Shown here piece by piece: positions 48,611-59,128 of a DNA stretch of 64,000 nucleotides. Origin of the DNA: Flavobacteriales bacterium. GTDB taxonomy: Bacteria; Bacteroidota; Bacteroidia; Flavobacteriales; Weeksellaceae. Under the pieces are notes generated by a model. That model saw nothing but the letters and a program-made list of their open reading frames with translations, did no database searches and was not told the origin of the DNA. The stretch spans positions 682,001-746,000 of the forward strand of contig JACJZS010000002.1 in NCBI GenBank assembly GCA_020635515.1, written 5' to 3'. Within the stretch, counting starts at the first letter, position 1. The number at the start of each line of letters is the position of its first letter. The position numbers and the translations under genes were made by a program.

Positions 48611-49087
48611 TTAGAATTTGAAATGTGAGAATGCTTTGTTTGCCTCTGCCATTCTATGCGTATCCACTTTCTTCTTCACTGCAGAACCTTCTTCTTTAGC
48701 TGCCGCCAAAATCTCTGACGCTAATTTCTGAGCCATTGATTTTTCATTTCTAGCAGATGAATATTTAATTAACCATTTCATGGCCATAGATATTTTTCTA
48801 TCTGGGCGGATAGGTACTGGTATTTGAAAGTTAGCACCTCCTACTCTTCTACTTCTTACCTCTACATGAGGCATTACATTTGTAAGAGCATCTTTCCATG
48901 TTTCTAGAGATGTTTTTTCTTCATCTTCTTTTCTTTGCTCTACTATATCTAGAGCATCATAAAATATTTTAAAAGCGGTAGACTTTTTACCGTCTTTCAT
49001 TAAATTATTTACAAAACGCGTTACCAATTGATCGTTAAATTTAGGATCCGGTAATAATAGACGTTTTTTTGCTTTTGTCTTTCTCAT
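48611..49087 (-). CDS. rpsG: 30S ribosomal protein S7
   Basis: The 158-residue protein contains [40 protein letters not shown] and [20 protein letters not shown]. It nucleates assembly of the 30S head. It is 22 bases after rpsL and 4 bases before fusA. Confidence 0.98.
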   Translation of the reverse strand: MRKTKAKKRLLLPDPKFNDQLVTRFVNNLMKDGKKSTAFKIFYDALDIVEQRKEDEEKTSLETWKDALTNVMPHVEVRSRRVGGANFQIPVPIRPDRKISMAMKWLIKYSSARNEKSMAQKLASEILAAAKEEGSAVKKKVDTHRMAEANKAFSHFKF

Positions 49088-49109
49088 TTTACTTTACTTA
49101 AATTAACGA

Positions 49110-49493
49110 TTATTTTTTTGCTTCTTTTGGTCTTTTTGCTCCGTACTTACTTCTTCTTTGAGTTCTTCCACTCACTCCAGCAGTATCTAAAGCTCCACGA
49201 ACAATGTGATAACGTACACCTGGTAAATCTTTTACTCTTCCTCCTCTTACTAATACTATCGAGTGTTCTTGAAGATTATGTCCTTCTCCAGGTATGTAAG
49301 CGTTGATTTCTTTCCCATTTGTCAAACGAACTCTGGCAACTTTTCTAAGTGCAGAATTTGGCTTCTTTGGGGTTGTCGTATACACTCTAGTGCATACTCC
49401 TCTACGCTGAGGACACGAATCAAGAGCAGCCGATTTACTCTTCTTAGTAAGGGACTGTCTTCCTTTTCTAACTAATTGTTGAATTGTAGGCAT
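49110..49493 (-). CDS. rpsL: 30S ribosomal protein S12
   Basis: The 127-residue protein contains [18 protein letters not shown] and [18 protein letters not shown]. The residues associated with streptomycin resistance (the second Lys of PKKPNS and the Lys of RVKDLP) have the sensitive wild-type form. It is the first gene of the whole str-S10-spc-alpha cluster and follows a consensus promoter. Confidence 0.98.
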   Translation of the reverse strand: MPTIQQLVRKGRQSLTKKSKSAALDSCPQRRGVCTRVYTTTPKKPNSALRKVARVRLTNGKEINAYIPGEGHNLQEHSIVLVRGGRVKDLPGVRYHIVRGALDTAGVSGRTQRRSKYGAKRPKEAKK

Positions 49494-49519
49494 TATATTC
49501 CTATATTATTTTTAGCTTG

Positions 49520-49551
49520 CAAAAGTATTGATATTATTTTTTATATCCAAA
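49520..49551 (-). promoter_or_regulatory. Promoter of the ribosomal supercluster (TTTG-N20-TACTTTTG)
   Basis: On the minus strand TTTG at 49548-49551 and TACTTTTG at 49520-49527 match both Bacteroidota elements with a 20-base spacer. The -7 box lies 26 bases before the rpsL ATG. Confidence 0.7.
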
Positions 49552-49596
49552 TTTTTATTGATGTAATTCAAAAACAAGCATTTACAATACATAAAA

Positions 49597-49622
49597 AAAG
49601 GACTAGCTAACACTAATCCTTT
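49597..49622 (-). terminator. Terminator downstream of atpC
   Basis: The minus-strand transcript AAAGGATTAG and CTAGTCCTTT pair over 10 positions including one G-U, with a 6-base loop, and are followed by a run of T. It separates atpDC from the rpsL promoter. Confidence 0.8.
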
Positions 49623-49647
49623 TCAAAATATATTTTAATTATGCTTA

Positions 49648-49926
49648 TTAATCGAGTAAGATTACAACTTTATTTGAATTCATTTCGAGAACTCCTCCTT
49701 TAATAATACACTCCTTTGACAAACCATCTGTTGATTTTATTACTTTTTTACTTTCAAAAGACTCATTATCATTTGAAATAAAAATCAACTTTCCTTCTCT
49801 AAGAGTAGATACAATAGGAGCATGATTATCTAACAACTGAAAACTACCATTTATCCCTGGCAATGTTAATGAAGTAACCTCTCCTTTAAATACTAATTCC
49901 TCTGGTGTTAATATTTGTACATTCAT
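49648..49926 (-). CDS. atpC: F0F1 ATP synthase epsilon subunit
   Basis: The 92-residue protein contains VQILTPEELVFKGEVTSLTLPG and GSFQLLDNHAPIVSTLREGKL, the beta-sandwich domain. The C-terminal helical hairpin of longer epsilon subunits is missing, which is usual in Bacteroidota. It follows atpD by 10 bases. The other atp genes are not in this window. Confidence 0.94.
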   Translation of the reverse strand: MNVQILTPEELVFKGEVTSLTLPGINGSFQLLDNHAPIVSTLREGKLIFISNDNESFESKKVIKSTDGLSKECIIKGGVLEMNSNKVVILLD

Positions 49927-49936
49927 TTCAAATATA

Positions 49937-51538
<1,602 letters not shown>

Positions 51539-51601
51539 CTAAAATAAAAAGAAGTTTATATTTTCAATATATTTTTTTGTAATTTCGCATAAAATTTCAA
51601 T

Positions 51602-52342
51602 ATGGGACGTGCATTTGAATATAGAAAAGCCTCTAAATTAGCTAGATGGGATAAAATGGCAAAACAATTCAGTAGAATTGGACGAGAAATAGCAATGGCT
51701 GTAAAGGAAGGTGGACCTAACCCCGAAAGCAATCCTGCATTACGAAGATGTATCTTGAATGCCAAGGGTGTAAATATGCCTAAGGATAATGTAGAGAGAG
51801 CTATAAAAAAAGCTTCCGGAGCAGATGCGGAAGTTTATGAAGAAATTTCATACGAAGGATACGGGCCTTACGGAATTGCAATATTCGTGGAATGCACTAC
51901 CAATAATTCCACAAGAACAGTTGCTAACGTACGTGCAATCTTTAACAAGCATGATGGGAATTTAGGGAAAAATGGAGAACTTACTTTTCTTTTTGACCGA
52001 AAAGGTATTTTTACTATTACTGAATCTTCTATACCTATTTCTTGGGACGAGTTTGAATTAGAAGCAATTGACGGAGGAGCTGAAGAAGTTGAAAAAAATG
52101 ATGGAGAAGTTATCATTACAACTGCTTTTGAGGATTTTGGCTCTATGAATACCAAGCTAGAAGAATTAAAAATAGATACCCAAAGTGCTACACTGGAAAG
52201 GATTCCAAATACTACAAAATCCTTAAACCTAGAACAATCTCATGAAATTCTAAAAATGATTGAAAAGTTTGAAGATGACGACGATGTACAGAATGTTTTT
52301 CACAACTTAGAAATTACAGAGGAATTAGCAAAATCACTTTAA
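51602..52342 (+). CDS. yebC: YebC/PmpR-family protein
   Basis: The 246-residue protein starts MGRAFEYRKASKLARWDKMA and contains GGPNPESNPALRRCILNAKG, NMPKDNVERAIKKASGA and YEGYGPYGIAIFVECTTNNS. Members are known as DNA-binding regulators and more recently as ribosome-associated factors, and the role here is not decided. It overlaps the end of the convergent sigma-factor gene by 4 bases. Confidence 0.95.
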   Translation: MGRAFEYRKASKLARWDKMAKQFSRIGREIAMAVKEGGPNPESNPALRRCILNAKGVNMPKDNVERAIKKASGADAEVYEEISYEGYGPYGIAIFVECTTNNSTRTVANVRAIFNKHDGNLGKNGELTFLFDRKGIFTITESSIPISWDEFELEAIDGGAEEVEKNDGEVIITTAFEDFGSMNTKLEELKIDTQSATLERIPNTTKSLNLEQSHEILKMIEKFEDDDDVQNVFHNLEITEELAKSL

Positions 52343-52920
52343 TTTTTTAGGTTTAAAAGCTTTCTAGCTCTCATAAGCCTTACCTTAACATTAGAAATAG
52401 AAAGATTTGAATCTTGTGCTATTTCTTTTATAGACATTCCATCAATGTATTTTTGATGGAGTATTTTTCTATACTTTTCATCTAAATCTGCAATAATATC
52501 TTCCAAAGAAACCTCTTTCTGTTTTTCTATGATTATATCTTCTATAGACGGTACATTTTCTATATAGCGCTCTAATTCAGAATCTTGTAAATTACTTATA
52601 AATCGATGTTTTTTTCTTAGAAAATCTATACTTGTATTGTGAGCAATTGATATAACCCAATTTTTAAAATCAAAATCAGAGTTATAAAGATGTAATTTAT
52701 CGAAGACCTTCGTAAAAGTTTCTACTGTAACATCTTCTGCATCGGAATCTTCTTTTACTATAGTAACAGTATAATTTTTAATTTCACTCCAAAAATACTC
52801 CATAAGCAAACTCTGAGCTCTAGAATCATTTTGCTTAGACTTATCTATTAAATCTTTTATGGAATAGGTACGAATATTATTTGTTTTCACAATCCTCTGG
52901 AAGTTTTCCGCAATATCCAC
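52339..52920 (-). CDS. ECF-type RNA polymerase sigma factor
   Basis: The 193-residue protein has sigma region 2 (about 40-105, SDAEDVTVETFTKVFDKLHLY and NWVISIAHNTSIDFLRKK) and region 4 (about 140-190, LDEKYRKILHQKYIDGMSIKEIA and SNLSISNVKVRLMRARKLL). An anti-sigma gene is not adjacent. The start is uncertain: ATG at 52920 overlaps the upstream gene by 44 bases, while GTG at 52890 would reduce this to 14. Confidence 0.88.
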   Translation of the reverse strand: MDIAENFQRIVKTNNIRTYSIKDLIDKSKQNDSRAQSLLMEYFWSEIKNYTVTIVKEDSDAEDVTVETFTKVFDKLHLYNSDFDFKNWVISIAHNTSIDFLRKKHRFISNLQDSELERYIENVPSIEDIIIEKQKEVSLEDIIADLDEKYRKILHQKYIDGMSIKEIAQDSNLSISNVKVRLMRARKLLNLKN

Positions 52921-53077
52921 ATTTTTCTCCTTCTTTATTCAGAAAAGGACTTTGACTTGCACAGGTTCCAGAAAACTTACCATCTTTTTTTAAGAGTAGT
53001 TTAATCGCTATACCTAACATACTCAACGCCAAGATGATGATTGTAATTACCAATATGATTATAAATGTAGTTCCCAT
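52877..53077 (-). CDS. Small membrane protein with CxxC (NqrM/DUF539-like)
   Basis: From the ATG at 53077 the product has 66 residues: one hydrophobic helix (about 2-30), then GTCASQS and KCGYCGKLPEDC. The pattern of a helix followed by a lone Cys and a CxxC resembles the NqrM/DUF539 group, linked to maturation of the sodium-pumping NADH:quinone reductase. No nqr genes are present here, so the role is uncertain. It overlaps the sigma-factor gene. Confidence 0.5.
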   Translation of the reverse strand: MGTTFIIILVITIIILALSMLGIAIKLLLKKDGKFSGTCASQSPFLNKEGEKCGYCGKLPEDCENK

Positions 53078-53103
53078 AATGCAAAGGTACATATTTTATT
53101 GCA

Positions 53104-53138
53104 AAAAAGGTCTTTGAGTTTTTCTCAAAGACCTTTTT
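53104..53138 (-). terminator. Terminator of the gldKLMN operon
   Basis: AAAAAGGTCTTTGAG and CTCAAAGACCTTTTT form a perfect 15-bp stem with a 5-base loop and T-rich flanks. It lies 20 bases after the gldN stop and also just upstream of the NqrM-like gene. Confidence 0.88.
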
Positions 53139-53158
53139 ATTTATGTTAACATTAAAAA

Positions 53159-54076
53159 CTAATAATTCCACATATCGTTTTCAACTTGAAGAATTGCTTC
53201 ACGTATTCTGTGACTTTCCTCCATTTGAGCTTTAGCATCTCTTGGTAAGTATTCTTCTAATTTTCCACCTCCAAAACCACTCTCTGATTTGTAGATTACA
53301 GAACTAAAACGTCTTGCATTTAATACATCATCGTAACTAACCGAAGACATATTATTTCTAGGATTAAATACAGAATGATTAGCCAGTTCTTTTCTTACAT
53401 CTGGATACCATACCCAAAATAAATCTATAAGTTCATTTGGATCATAAAAAGACTCTCCTATCGCCTGTGGATCTGGTCCTTGAGGAGCAATTCCCAACAA
53501 TCTATATCTTAATTCCCCTAGTCTTTTGTCTACATACCACATACCTTTTATTTTAATCAACTTAACCTTTCTAGTATCTGTTTGAATGGTATCTGTATAT
53601 TGAGACTTAACCTCATCTGTAATTTCAATTCCCTCATTTAGTAAATCAATTAAAGAATCGTCAGTTTTCACACTTACTACTCTATTTTTGATTTCGTCTG
53701 GATTTAAACGATACATAAAATCCTCATCATCATATACTTCTTTTACTTTTCCATTCATCACTGCATCCATCAATACTTGATATAATGAATTTGTTTTTTG
53801 CACTAATGAATTAGACGTATAATACAATGGTTGATTTACTTTTTCGTTTAAATCAATGATTTCCCATACTGTTTTTGCCCATAAAATATCCTTTGTTTCA
53901 ATAAATCCATAAGGTAAAGGCTCTTTTACAGCATTTACAGTATCTCCAGTTGCTGTTATTTTTAATCCTGCATCTCTCATTGCTCGTAATGCCGCAGGCG
54001 AAGAAGCATTAAGAATGTTCTGCCCAGTAACTAAGCAAGAGAACAAAAGAGATATTGAAAAAATTAAATATTTCAT
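53159..54076 (-). CDS. gldN: Type IX secretion / gliding protein GldN
   Basis: The 305-residue protein has a signal peptide (KYLIFSISLLFSCLVTGQN) and the GldN pattern: KEPLPYGFIETKDILWAKTVWEIIDL, RLGELRYRLLGIAPQGPDP and ELIDLFWVWYPDVRKEL. GldN forms a periplasmic ring with GldK in the secretion complex that exports surface adhesins. It is last of four gld genes, 17 bases after gldM. Confidence 0.93.
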   Translation of the reverse strand: MKYLIFSISLLFSCLVTGQNILNASSPAALRAMRDAGLKITATGDTVNAVKEPLPYGFIETKDILWAKTVWEIIDLNEKVNQPLYYTSNSLVQKTNSLYQVLMDAVMNGKVKEVYDDEDFMYRLNPDEIKNRVVSVKTDDSLIDLLNEGIEITDEVKSQYTDTIQTDTRKVKLIKIKGMWYVDKRLGELRYRLLGIAPQGPDPQAIGESFYDPNELIDLFWVWYPDVRKELANHSVFNPRNNMSSVSYDDVLNARRFSSVIYKSESGFGGGKLEEYLPRDAKAQMEESHRIREAILQVENDMWNY

Positions 54077-54093
54077 AGTCTTGTCTTTTTAAA

Positions 54094-55650
54094 TTATAGT
54101 ATGGTTATCGCTACAGGAGAAACATTCTTAATTCTTTGGTCTCCTAACCCTGAAGCTTCTACCTCAATATCAAATACATTTACTACATCACCCGAGCGTA
54201 ATCCTTGAGTTAAACGCTCTGCTGCACCTAAACTTGCACCTGAAACAGATAACGTTGGTTTTCCTGAAACCTTAACTTTGCATGATTTAACTGTAAAGTT
54301 TACTGGCCATTCAAAATCTGGAATAGTTGCTGTAACCACCTGCTTAGATAATGATGAAGCAGGAATAGATAACGATGTTTTCCCTCTTATCTGACCTTGT
54401 GGAGCTGGAACATTCTTGATTCTAAACTTGAATGCTTCGCTATATGATGCACCTTTTTCTGTAGTTCCAGAAACGGTTAATGTAACCTCACTACCTGTGC
54501 TAGGAGTAAGAGTCCAACCTTTTCCTGCTTTAACTAAACTTCCTCCGCTCGCTCTTAAATTAACCGTTCCATTTTTAACTCCTGTTACAGAAGCTGAAAT
54601 TGGGTTTGGTAATCCACGGTAAACCACTTGCATTTTATCTGCCGATACTACACCTACTGGTTGCTGTGGATCTCTACTTATTTGTTTAACAACTTCATAC
54701 GCTGCAGGAGCTAATACTGCTTCTCCAGGTTTACCTCCTTTGTCTATAAAGTTAATTTTACCTGAAAGAGTATATTTACCTGCTGATTTGCCCGATAAAG
54801 GAATAGTTGCTTTACCTCCAACAAGAGGATAAGATTGTCCATTTACAACAGCAGTACCTCTTAATCCATTATCAAAAGCACCTAAAGCCACGGTAGCTGT
54901 ACCGTCTTCGCCTTCTGCTAAATAAACTGGAGCCATTACTACACCTTGGAATGCTTTTAATTCAACATCTTGCATTAACTTAGTTGATAATCTATTTCTA
55001 ATGATGTTCCCCTCTACAGTTCTAACATCAGACTGGATTTTGGTTAAGTTTGTTTTACCTGCAATCATTGGTTGACCGTCAAATAAAACTTGAAGCCAAG
55101 TCTTTTTCCCTTTGCCTTGAGTATTAAATAAAGTCTTAACTTGATTTATTATCAATGCATCTTTATTAGGGTCTAAGTTTTTTAACAAAAACTCTCTAAA
55201 GTCATCTACTTTATCTTTAAGTGCTTGAGCATCTGCTGTAGGTTTTCCTTCTGCTACAAACATTAACGAATTTAAAACATCTGTGTTTCCTAAAGAATTA
55301 TAACTAGACTCTTCTCCATTTACTGGTGCTTTCCAACCAGTTTTAGTATCCAATGAAGCTTTTATCTTATCTATAAGAGCTGCTAAGTCATCGGACTTTT
55401 GCTTTACTACGTCTGTAAATGCTTTAACTGGACCGTATCCATCTGGGTCATCTTTTGCTTTTTTATCTATACTTCCGTAGAAAGCATTGTTATTCTTATT
55501 TGACAAACCTGTAGCATCTGTTAAAGACATCTCCACATTTTCAAATGAACGTAGTACTTCTCGGTCTATATTCATTGCCAACATCGCGATAAAAACCAAA
55601 TACATTAGGTTTATCATCTTCTGACGTGGTGACTGTTTTCCTCCTGCCAT
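54094..55650 (-). CDS. gldM: Type IX secretion / gliding motor protein GldM
   Basis: The 518-residue protein starts MAGGKQSPRQKMINLMYLVF, contains one N-terminal membrane helix with LVFIAMLAMNIDREVL, and has a large periplasmic part with several beta-sandwich domains (for example GTAVVNGQSYPLVGGKATIPLSG). GldM and GldL form the proton-driven motor of type IX secretion. It is 54 bases after gldL. Confidence 0.95.
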   Translation of the reverse strand: MAGGKQSPRQKMINLMYLVFIAMLAMNIDREVLRSFENVEMSLTDATGLSNKNNNAFYGSIDKKAKDDPDGYGPVKAFTDVVKQKSDDLAALIDKIKASLDTKTGWKAPVNGEESSYNSLGNTDVLNSLMFVAEGKPTADAQALKDKVDDFREFLLKNLDPNKDALIINQVKTLFNTQGKGKKTWLQVLFDGQPMIAGKTNLTKIQSDVRTVEGNIIRNRLSTKLMQDVELKAFQGVVMAPVYLAEGEDGTATVALGAFDNGLRGTAVVNGQSYPLVGGKATIPLSGKSAGKYTLSGKINFIDKGGKPGEAVLAPAAYEVVKQISRDPQQPVGVVSADKMQVVYRGLPNPISASVTGVKNGTVNLRASGGSLVKAGKGWTLTPSTGSEVTLTVSGTTEKGASYSEAFKFRIKNVPAPQGQIRGKTSLSIPASSLSKQVVTATIPDFEWPVNFTVKSCKVKVSGKPTLSVSGASLGAAERLTQGLRSGDVVNVFDIEVEASGLGDQRIKNVSPVAITIL

Positions 55651-55704
55651 TTTTAAATTTTAGTTTTAATTAATTAGTAATAAATTTAAATTTGAACAAA
55701 AGAA

Positions 55705-56391
55705 TTATATCTTCATTGCTCCTAACATTCCACCATATACTTTGTTTAGGTTTGCTAGATTACCTGAAAGTGCTTCCATCTGATTAGAGAATTCTTCTGA
55801 TTGAGAAGCTGATTTAGATAAATCTTCTACTAATCTAGTATTTAAATCTACCTGTTTTTTACCGTGCTCTAATTGAATTTGATATAGTGCATTTAAAGAC
55901 TCCATATGGTTTGCAGCTAACGCTAATTGATCTCCGTATTGTTGAGTTGCAGATGCAGCGTCAACTGTTTTGTTAATATTATCTACAGAAGAACCAAAAT
56001 TTTCTATTCCTGAACGCAAACGCTCAAATAAAGAAGTATCTAACTTTGCTTGTTTTAACATATCATCTAATTTAGATGATAATGATACTTCTGCTTCTTT
56101 TATTAATTGTTGCTCTTTTGATTTTGATTTTCTTGGTGCAGATGAAGCACTTTCATCTAATAGTTCTGGATATGCTTTTTCCCACTCGTAATCAGCACCA
56201 GGAGGATCAAATGCAAACACCACAAATATAAAAGCCTCAACAATAAGACCAATCCCTAATACTACAGACCCTGTAAGTGGACCTATTTCAATGTGATTAA
56301 TTTTGAATAATGCTCCTAAGATTACAACTGCTGCTCCTAAAGAGTAAACCATATTAAGGATTTTATCCTTATTTTTTGCTTTTAATGCCAT
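55705..56391 (-). CDS. gldL: Type IX secretion / gliding motor protein GldL
   Basis: The 228-residue protein has two membrane helices near the N-terminus (MVYSLGAAVVILGALFKI and TGSVVLGIGLIVEAFIFVVF) with the short connecting loop NHIEIGPL carrying a Glu, and then a long cytoplasmic helical part with Gln- and Ser-rich segments. With GldM it makes the inner-membrane motor. It lies 52 bases after gldK. Confidence 0.95.
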   Translation of the reverse strand: MALKAKNKDKILNMVYSLGAAVVILGALFKINHIEIGPLTGSVVLGIGLIVEAFIFVVFAFDPPGADYEWEKAYPELLDESASSAPRKSKSKEQQLIKEAEVSLSSKLDDMLKQAKLDTSLFERLRSGIENFGSSVDNINKTVDAASATQQYGDQLALAANHMESLNALYQIQLEHGKKQVDLNTRLVEDLSKSASQSEEFSNQMEALSGNLANLNKVYGGMLGAMKI

Positions 56392-56443
56392 TTTTTAATA
56401 ATAATTTAATTGTTAGTATAATTTCGTTAGTATTTTTTGATAT

Positions 56444-57880
56444 TTATTTAAGTCTATCTTTTCTTCTTAACTTTAAATCTGCACTTTCTGGTATGGTTTG
56501 CACACATCTAAAACCAATATAACTTCTTGCAGAATCTTGATGCTCAGAATCTCTTTGACTCACCATAAGCATATATCCTATATCTTTCCAAGAACCTCCA
56601 CGGATTACTTTTTGTTCGTCTTCCATTTTATTTCCTAAGTATGGATTTATAGTAGATGAAATTAAATATGCCGAGTTATCAAAAGGAGAAACTGTCCATT
56701 CTGAAACATTTCCTGCCATATCATACAATCCATATCCGTTTTTGTGAAATGTTTTTACTTTAGAAGTATATAAATATCCTTTATCATTTTCTATATAATC
56801 TCCTCTTTTTGGTTTAAAGTTTGCCATGTAACAACCTCTGTCATCTATTAAATAAGGTCCTCCCCAAGGATATGGAGCATCTTGTAAATCTCCTCTTGCA
56901 GCATATTCCCATTCTGTTTCTGTAGGCAATCTGAACTTAAATATTTTTTCTTTCTTATTTTTCTTTTGTGATTTATTAAAATCATTTTTAAACTTCGTTC
57001 TGAAAGCACAGTATGCTAACGCCTGTTTATGAGTAACTCCTACTACAGGATATTCATTAAATGCTTTATGCCAAAAATACTGCTCAAACATCGGTTCATT
57101 GTGAGAATAATTAAAATCTCTAACCCAAACAGTAGTATCAGGATATACAGGAACTTCTTCATTAATTATATAATCACGTCCTCTACCTCTAGATTTAACC
57201 GCTGCTATTTTATCCTCATAGCTGTATGCATACTTAAGTTTACGAACATCTATACTTCTTTCTCCTTCGAATCTTTCTTCTGGTGTATAATAAAGATCTT
57301 CCATTACTTCTGCATACTCTACATCAGGATAATCACTTGTACTCCAGTGTAAAGGTACGTTCCAATTTATTTTTTTCGCATCAGGATTATCTCCTTGTGT
57401 TTCCAAAAACTCTTGATATGCATTTACTCCAGCACTTCTTTTATTTACTTGCTCTTTGGTAATGTATGAATAATCTTGAATACTTGTTCCTTTTGGTGTT
57501 CTACTGTCCACAGAAGTAGCATCACCTACCGCCTCAGCTAACATTGTTCTTGCTACAGAATCCTTTACATAATTCACAAAGAATCTATAATTAGAGTTTG
57601 TAACTTCCGTTTCATCCATGTAAAAAGAAGATACCGTAACCGTTCTTAAAGGTGCTTTTACGGGACTAAAAGTAAAGTCAAAATCAGATTGTCCTAACAC
57701 AAAAGAACCACTAGGAATTGCTACCATACCTTTTGGTCTTTCAGGAAACCACTTTGCTGTCTTTTCGGGTACGATTTCTCCGTTAACTCCTCCTTTTCCT
57801 ACTTTTCCCTTTTGAGAAGAATTACAAGAAAACAAAAGGACAAATAACGTCAGAAGTACAATTATATTTTTCATTATCAT
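56444..57880 (-). CDS. gldK: Type IX secretion / gliding lipoprotein GldK
   Basis: The 478-residue protein has a lipoprotein signal ending LLFSC (Cys about 19) and a formylglycine-generating-enzyme-like (SUMF1) domain (about 50-465), shown by GSFVLGQSD, FYMDETEVTNSNYRFFVNYV, PTETEWEYAARGD, YDMAGNVSEWTVSPFD and VIRGGSWKDIG. It forms outer-membrane-associated rings with GldN. An alternative start is Met at 57874. It is first of the gldKLMN run, 117 bases after the arginase-like gene. Confidence 0.94.
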   Translation of the reverse strand: MIMKNIIVLLTLFVLLFSCNSSQKGKVGKGGVNGEIVPEKTAKWFPERPKGMVAIPSGSFVLGQSDFDFTFSPVKAPLRTVTVSSFYMDETEVTNSNYRFFVNYVKDSVARTMLAEAVGDATSVDSRTPKGTSIQDYSYITKEQVNKRSAGVNAYQEFLETQGDNPDAKKINWNVPLHWSTSDYPDVEYAEVMEDLYYTPEERFEGERSIDVRKLKYAYSYEDKIAAVKSRGRGRDYIINEEVPVYPDTTVWVRDFNYSHNEPMFEQYFWHKAFNEYPVVGVTHKQALAYCAFRTKFKNDFNKSQKKNKKEKIFKFRLPTETEWEYAARGDLQDAPYPWGGPYLIDDRGCYMANFKPKRGDYIENDKGYLYTSKVKTFHKNGYGLYDMAGNVSEWTVSPFDNSAYLISSTINPYLGNKMEDEQKVIRGGSWKDIGYMLMVSQRDSEHQDSARSYIGFRCVQTIPESADLKLRRKDRLK

Positions 57881-57997
57881 CTTTTTCTATTTGAGCGTGT
57901 AAAACTAAAACTTTTTTAAATATTTTCAAAAGAATATAGGATTCTTTTTTTGAAGAGAACGTAAATTATTTTTTCTTATTGCGTTGAATGTACAATT

Positions 57998-59128
57998 TTA
58001 TAATATTTTTTTATATGCTTTCCAGTATCTTTTAGGAATTTCTCCTACTCTTGCCGAGTGATAATCTTTCTCTGAACACGGAATAGTGTACCCATTACAC
58101 ATATTTTCATCTATACTAAATTGCATCCACCAACGGTTACTAAATTTTTCATTATAAAATATTATTTCTGAATTTTCAAGCATAACTATATGCTTAGTTA
58201 CCTTACTGATATTCCTAATTATATGTAAACATAAATCATTTCCGTCCAAAATATGCCAAACTAATTGTGACAAAAATTTACTACTTATTGGATTTTGATT
58301 GTTTTGATAATTAGATAAATGGACAATTTTATTTTTTTCTGATGCTCCCGCATACCTCAGTAAAGAGCATGCTTGAATCGTTGTTAATCCATTAGGTTGT
58401 GGATTAGTAGAAAATGTATATCCACTATACTGAATAGCATTCAAATCAAAGTTAATAAAATCGGAAGTCCGAATTATTGGTTCACATTCAAGAACATCGG
58501 CATTAATATCTCCTAAAGAAAGTAATTCAAAATTTAATTTCTCTACCAATTCTCTATAAGAAGGTGGATTTAAAAAATTCTGACTCGCAATAGAATTGTA
58601 TTGAGCTAATTTACACGTTTGACTCAACAGAATTTTAGTTATAAAATTTGATTCTTTAATTTTATTTCGGTAATCAGATAAGCCAATATTTGGTGAAATT
58701 TGCGTGTAGTTTATTAATTCTTTTTCTGAAAGTATAGTATATAAGTTGTAATTGATAACACCATTTCCTCCTAACACAATCAGTTTTACTTTATGCTCTA
58801 AGACTTCTTTAACTACTTCTTCTAAAGCTACTAATGAATCATTAAACGTATTACCTGGAAAAATATCTCCTAAGTCAATAAAATTAAACTCCCAATTGAT
58901 ATTGGAAAGTTTATACAACTGAGTTCGAACTTCCTTTAAATCTATGATTTCACTAGATTGAGTACTATTGTCAGATGAATCTAAAAAACCTAAAAGAACT
59001 ACATCATTGGGTTTTGAATTCTCTAAGTCGAATTTTACTTTTTCGCCAATACAATACTCATTGTGAAACGAATATTCTTTTTCCCAAAAATCCTTTACCG
59101 AAACTACAAAATCATCTATTGCACTCAC
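57998..59128 (-). CDS. Arginase/formimidoylglutamase-fold protein lacking metal ligands
   Basis: The 376-residue protein has the overall arginase-family layout seen in Bacteroidota formimidoylglutamase-like proteins next to gldK: a strand before LIVLGGNGVINYNLYTIL (near 117-134), then TSDFINFDLNAIQYSG (221-236) and the late segment SNRWWMQFSIDEN. Active members have GG-(D/S)-H and SxDxDxxD motifs that bind two manganese ions. Here the first reads GGNGV and the second keeps only one Asp, so the ligands are lost. It overlaps topA by 4 bases. A catalytic role is unlikely, but a structural one is possible. Confidence 0.7.
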   Translation of the reverse strand: MSAIDDFVVSVKDFWEKEYSFHNEYCIGEKVKFDLENSKPNDVVLLGFLDSSDNSTQSSEIIDLKEVRTQLYKLSNINWEFNFIDLGDIFPGNTFNDSLVALEEVVKEVLEHKVKLIVLGGNGVINYNLYTILSEKELINYTQISPNIGLSDYRNKIKESNFITKILLSQTCKLAQYNSIASQNFLNPPSYRELVEKLNFELLSLGDINADVLECEPIIRTSDFINFDLNAIQYSGYTFSTNPQPNGLTTIQACSLLRYAGASEKNKIVHLSNYQNNQNPISSKFLSQLVWHILDGNDLCLHIIRNISKVTKHIVMLENSEIIFYNEKFSNRWWMQFSIDENMCNGYTIPCSEKDYHSARVGEIPKRYWKAYKKIL

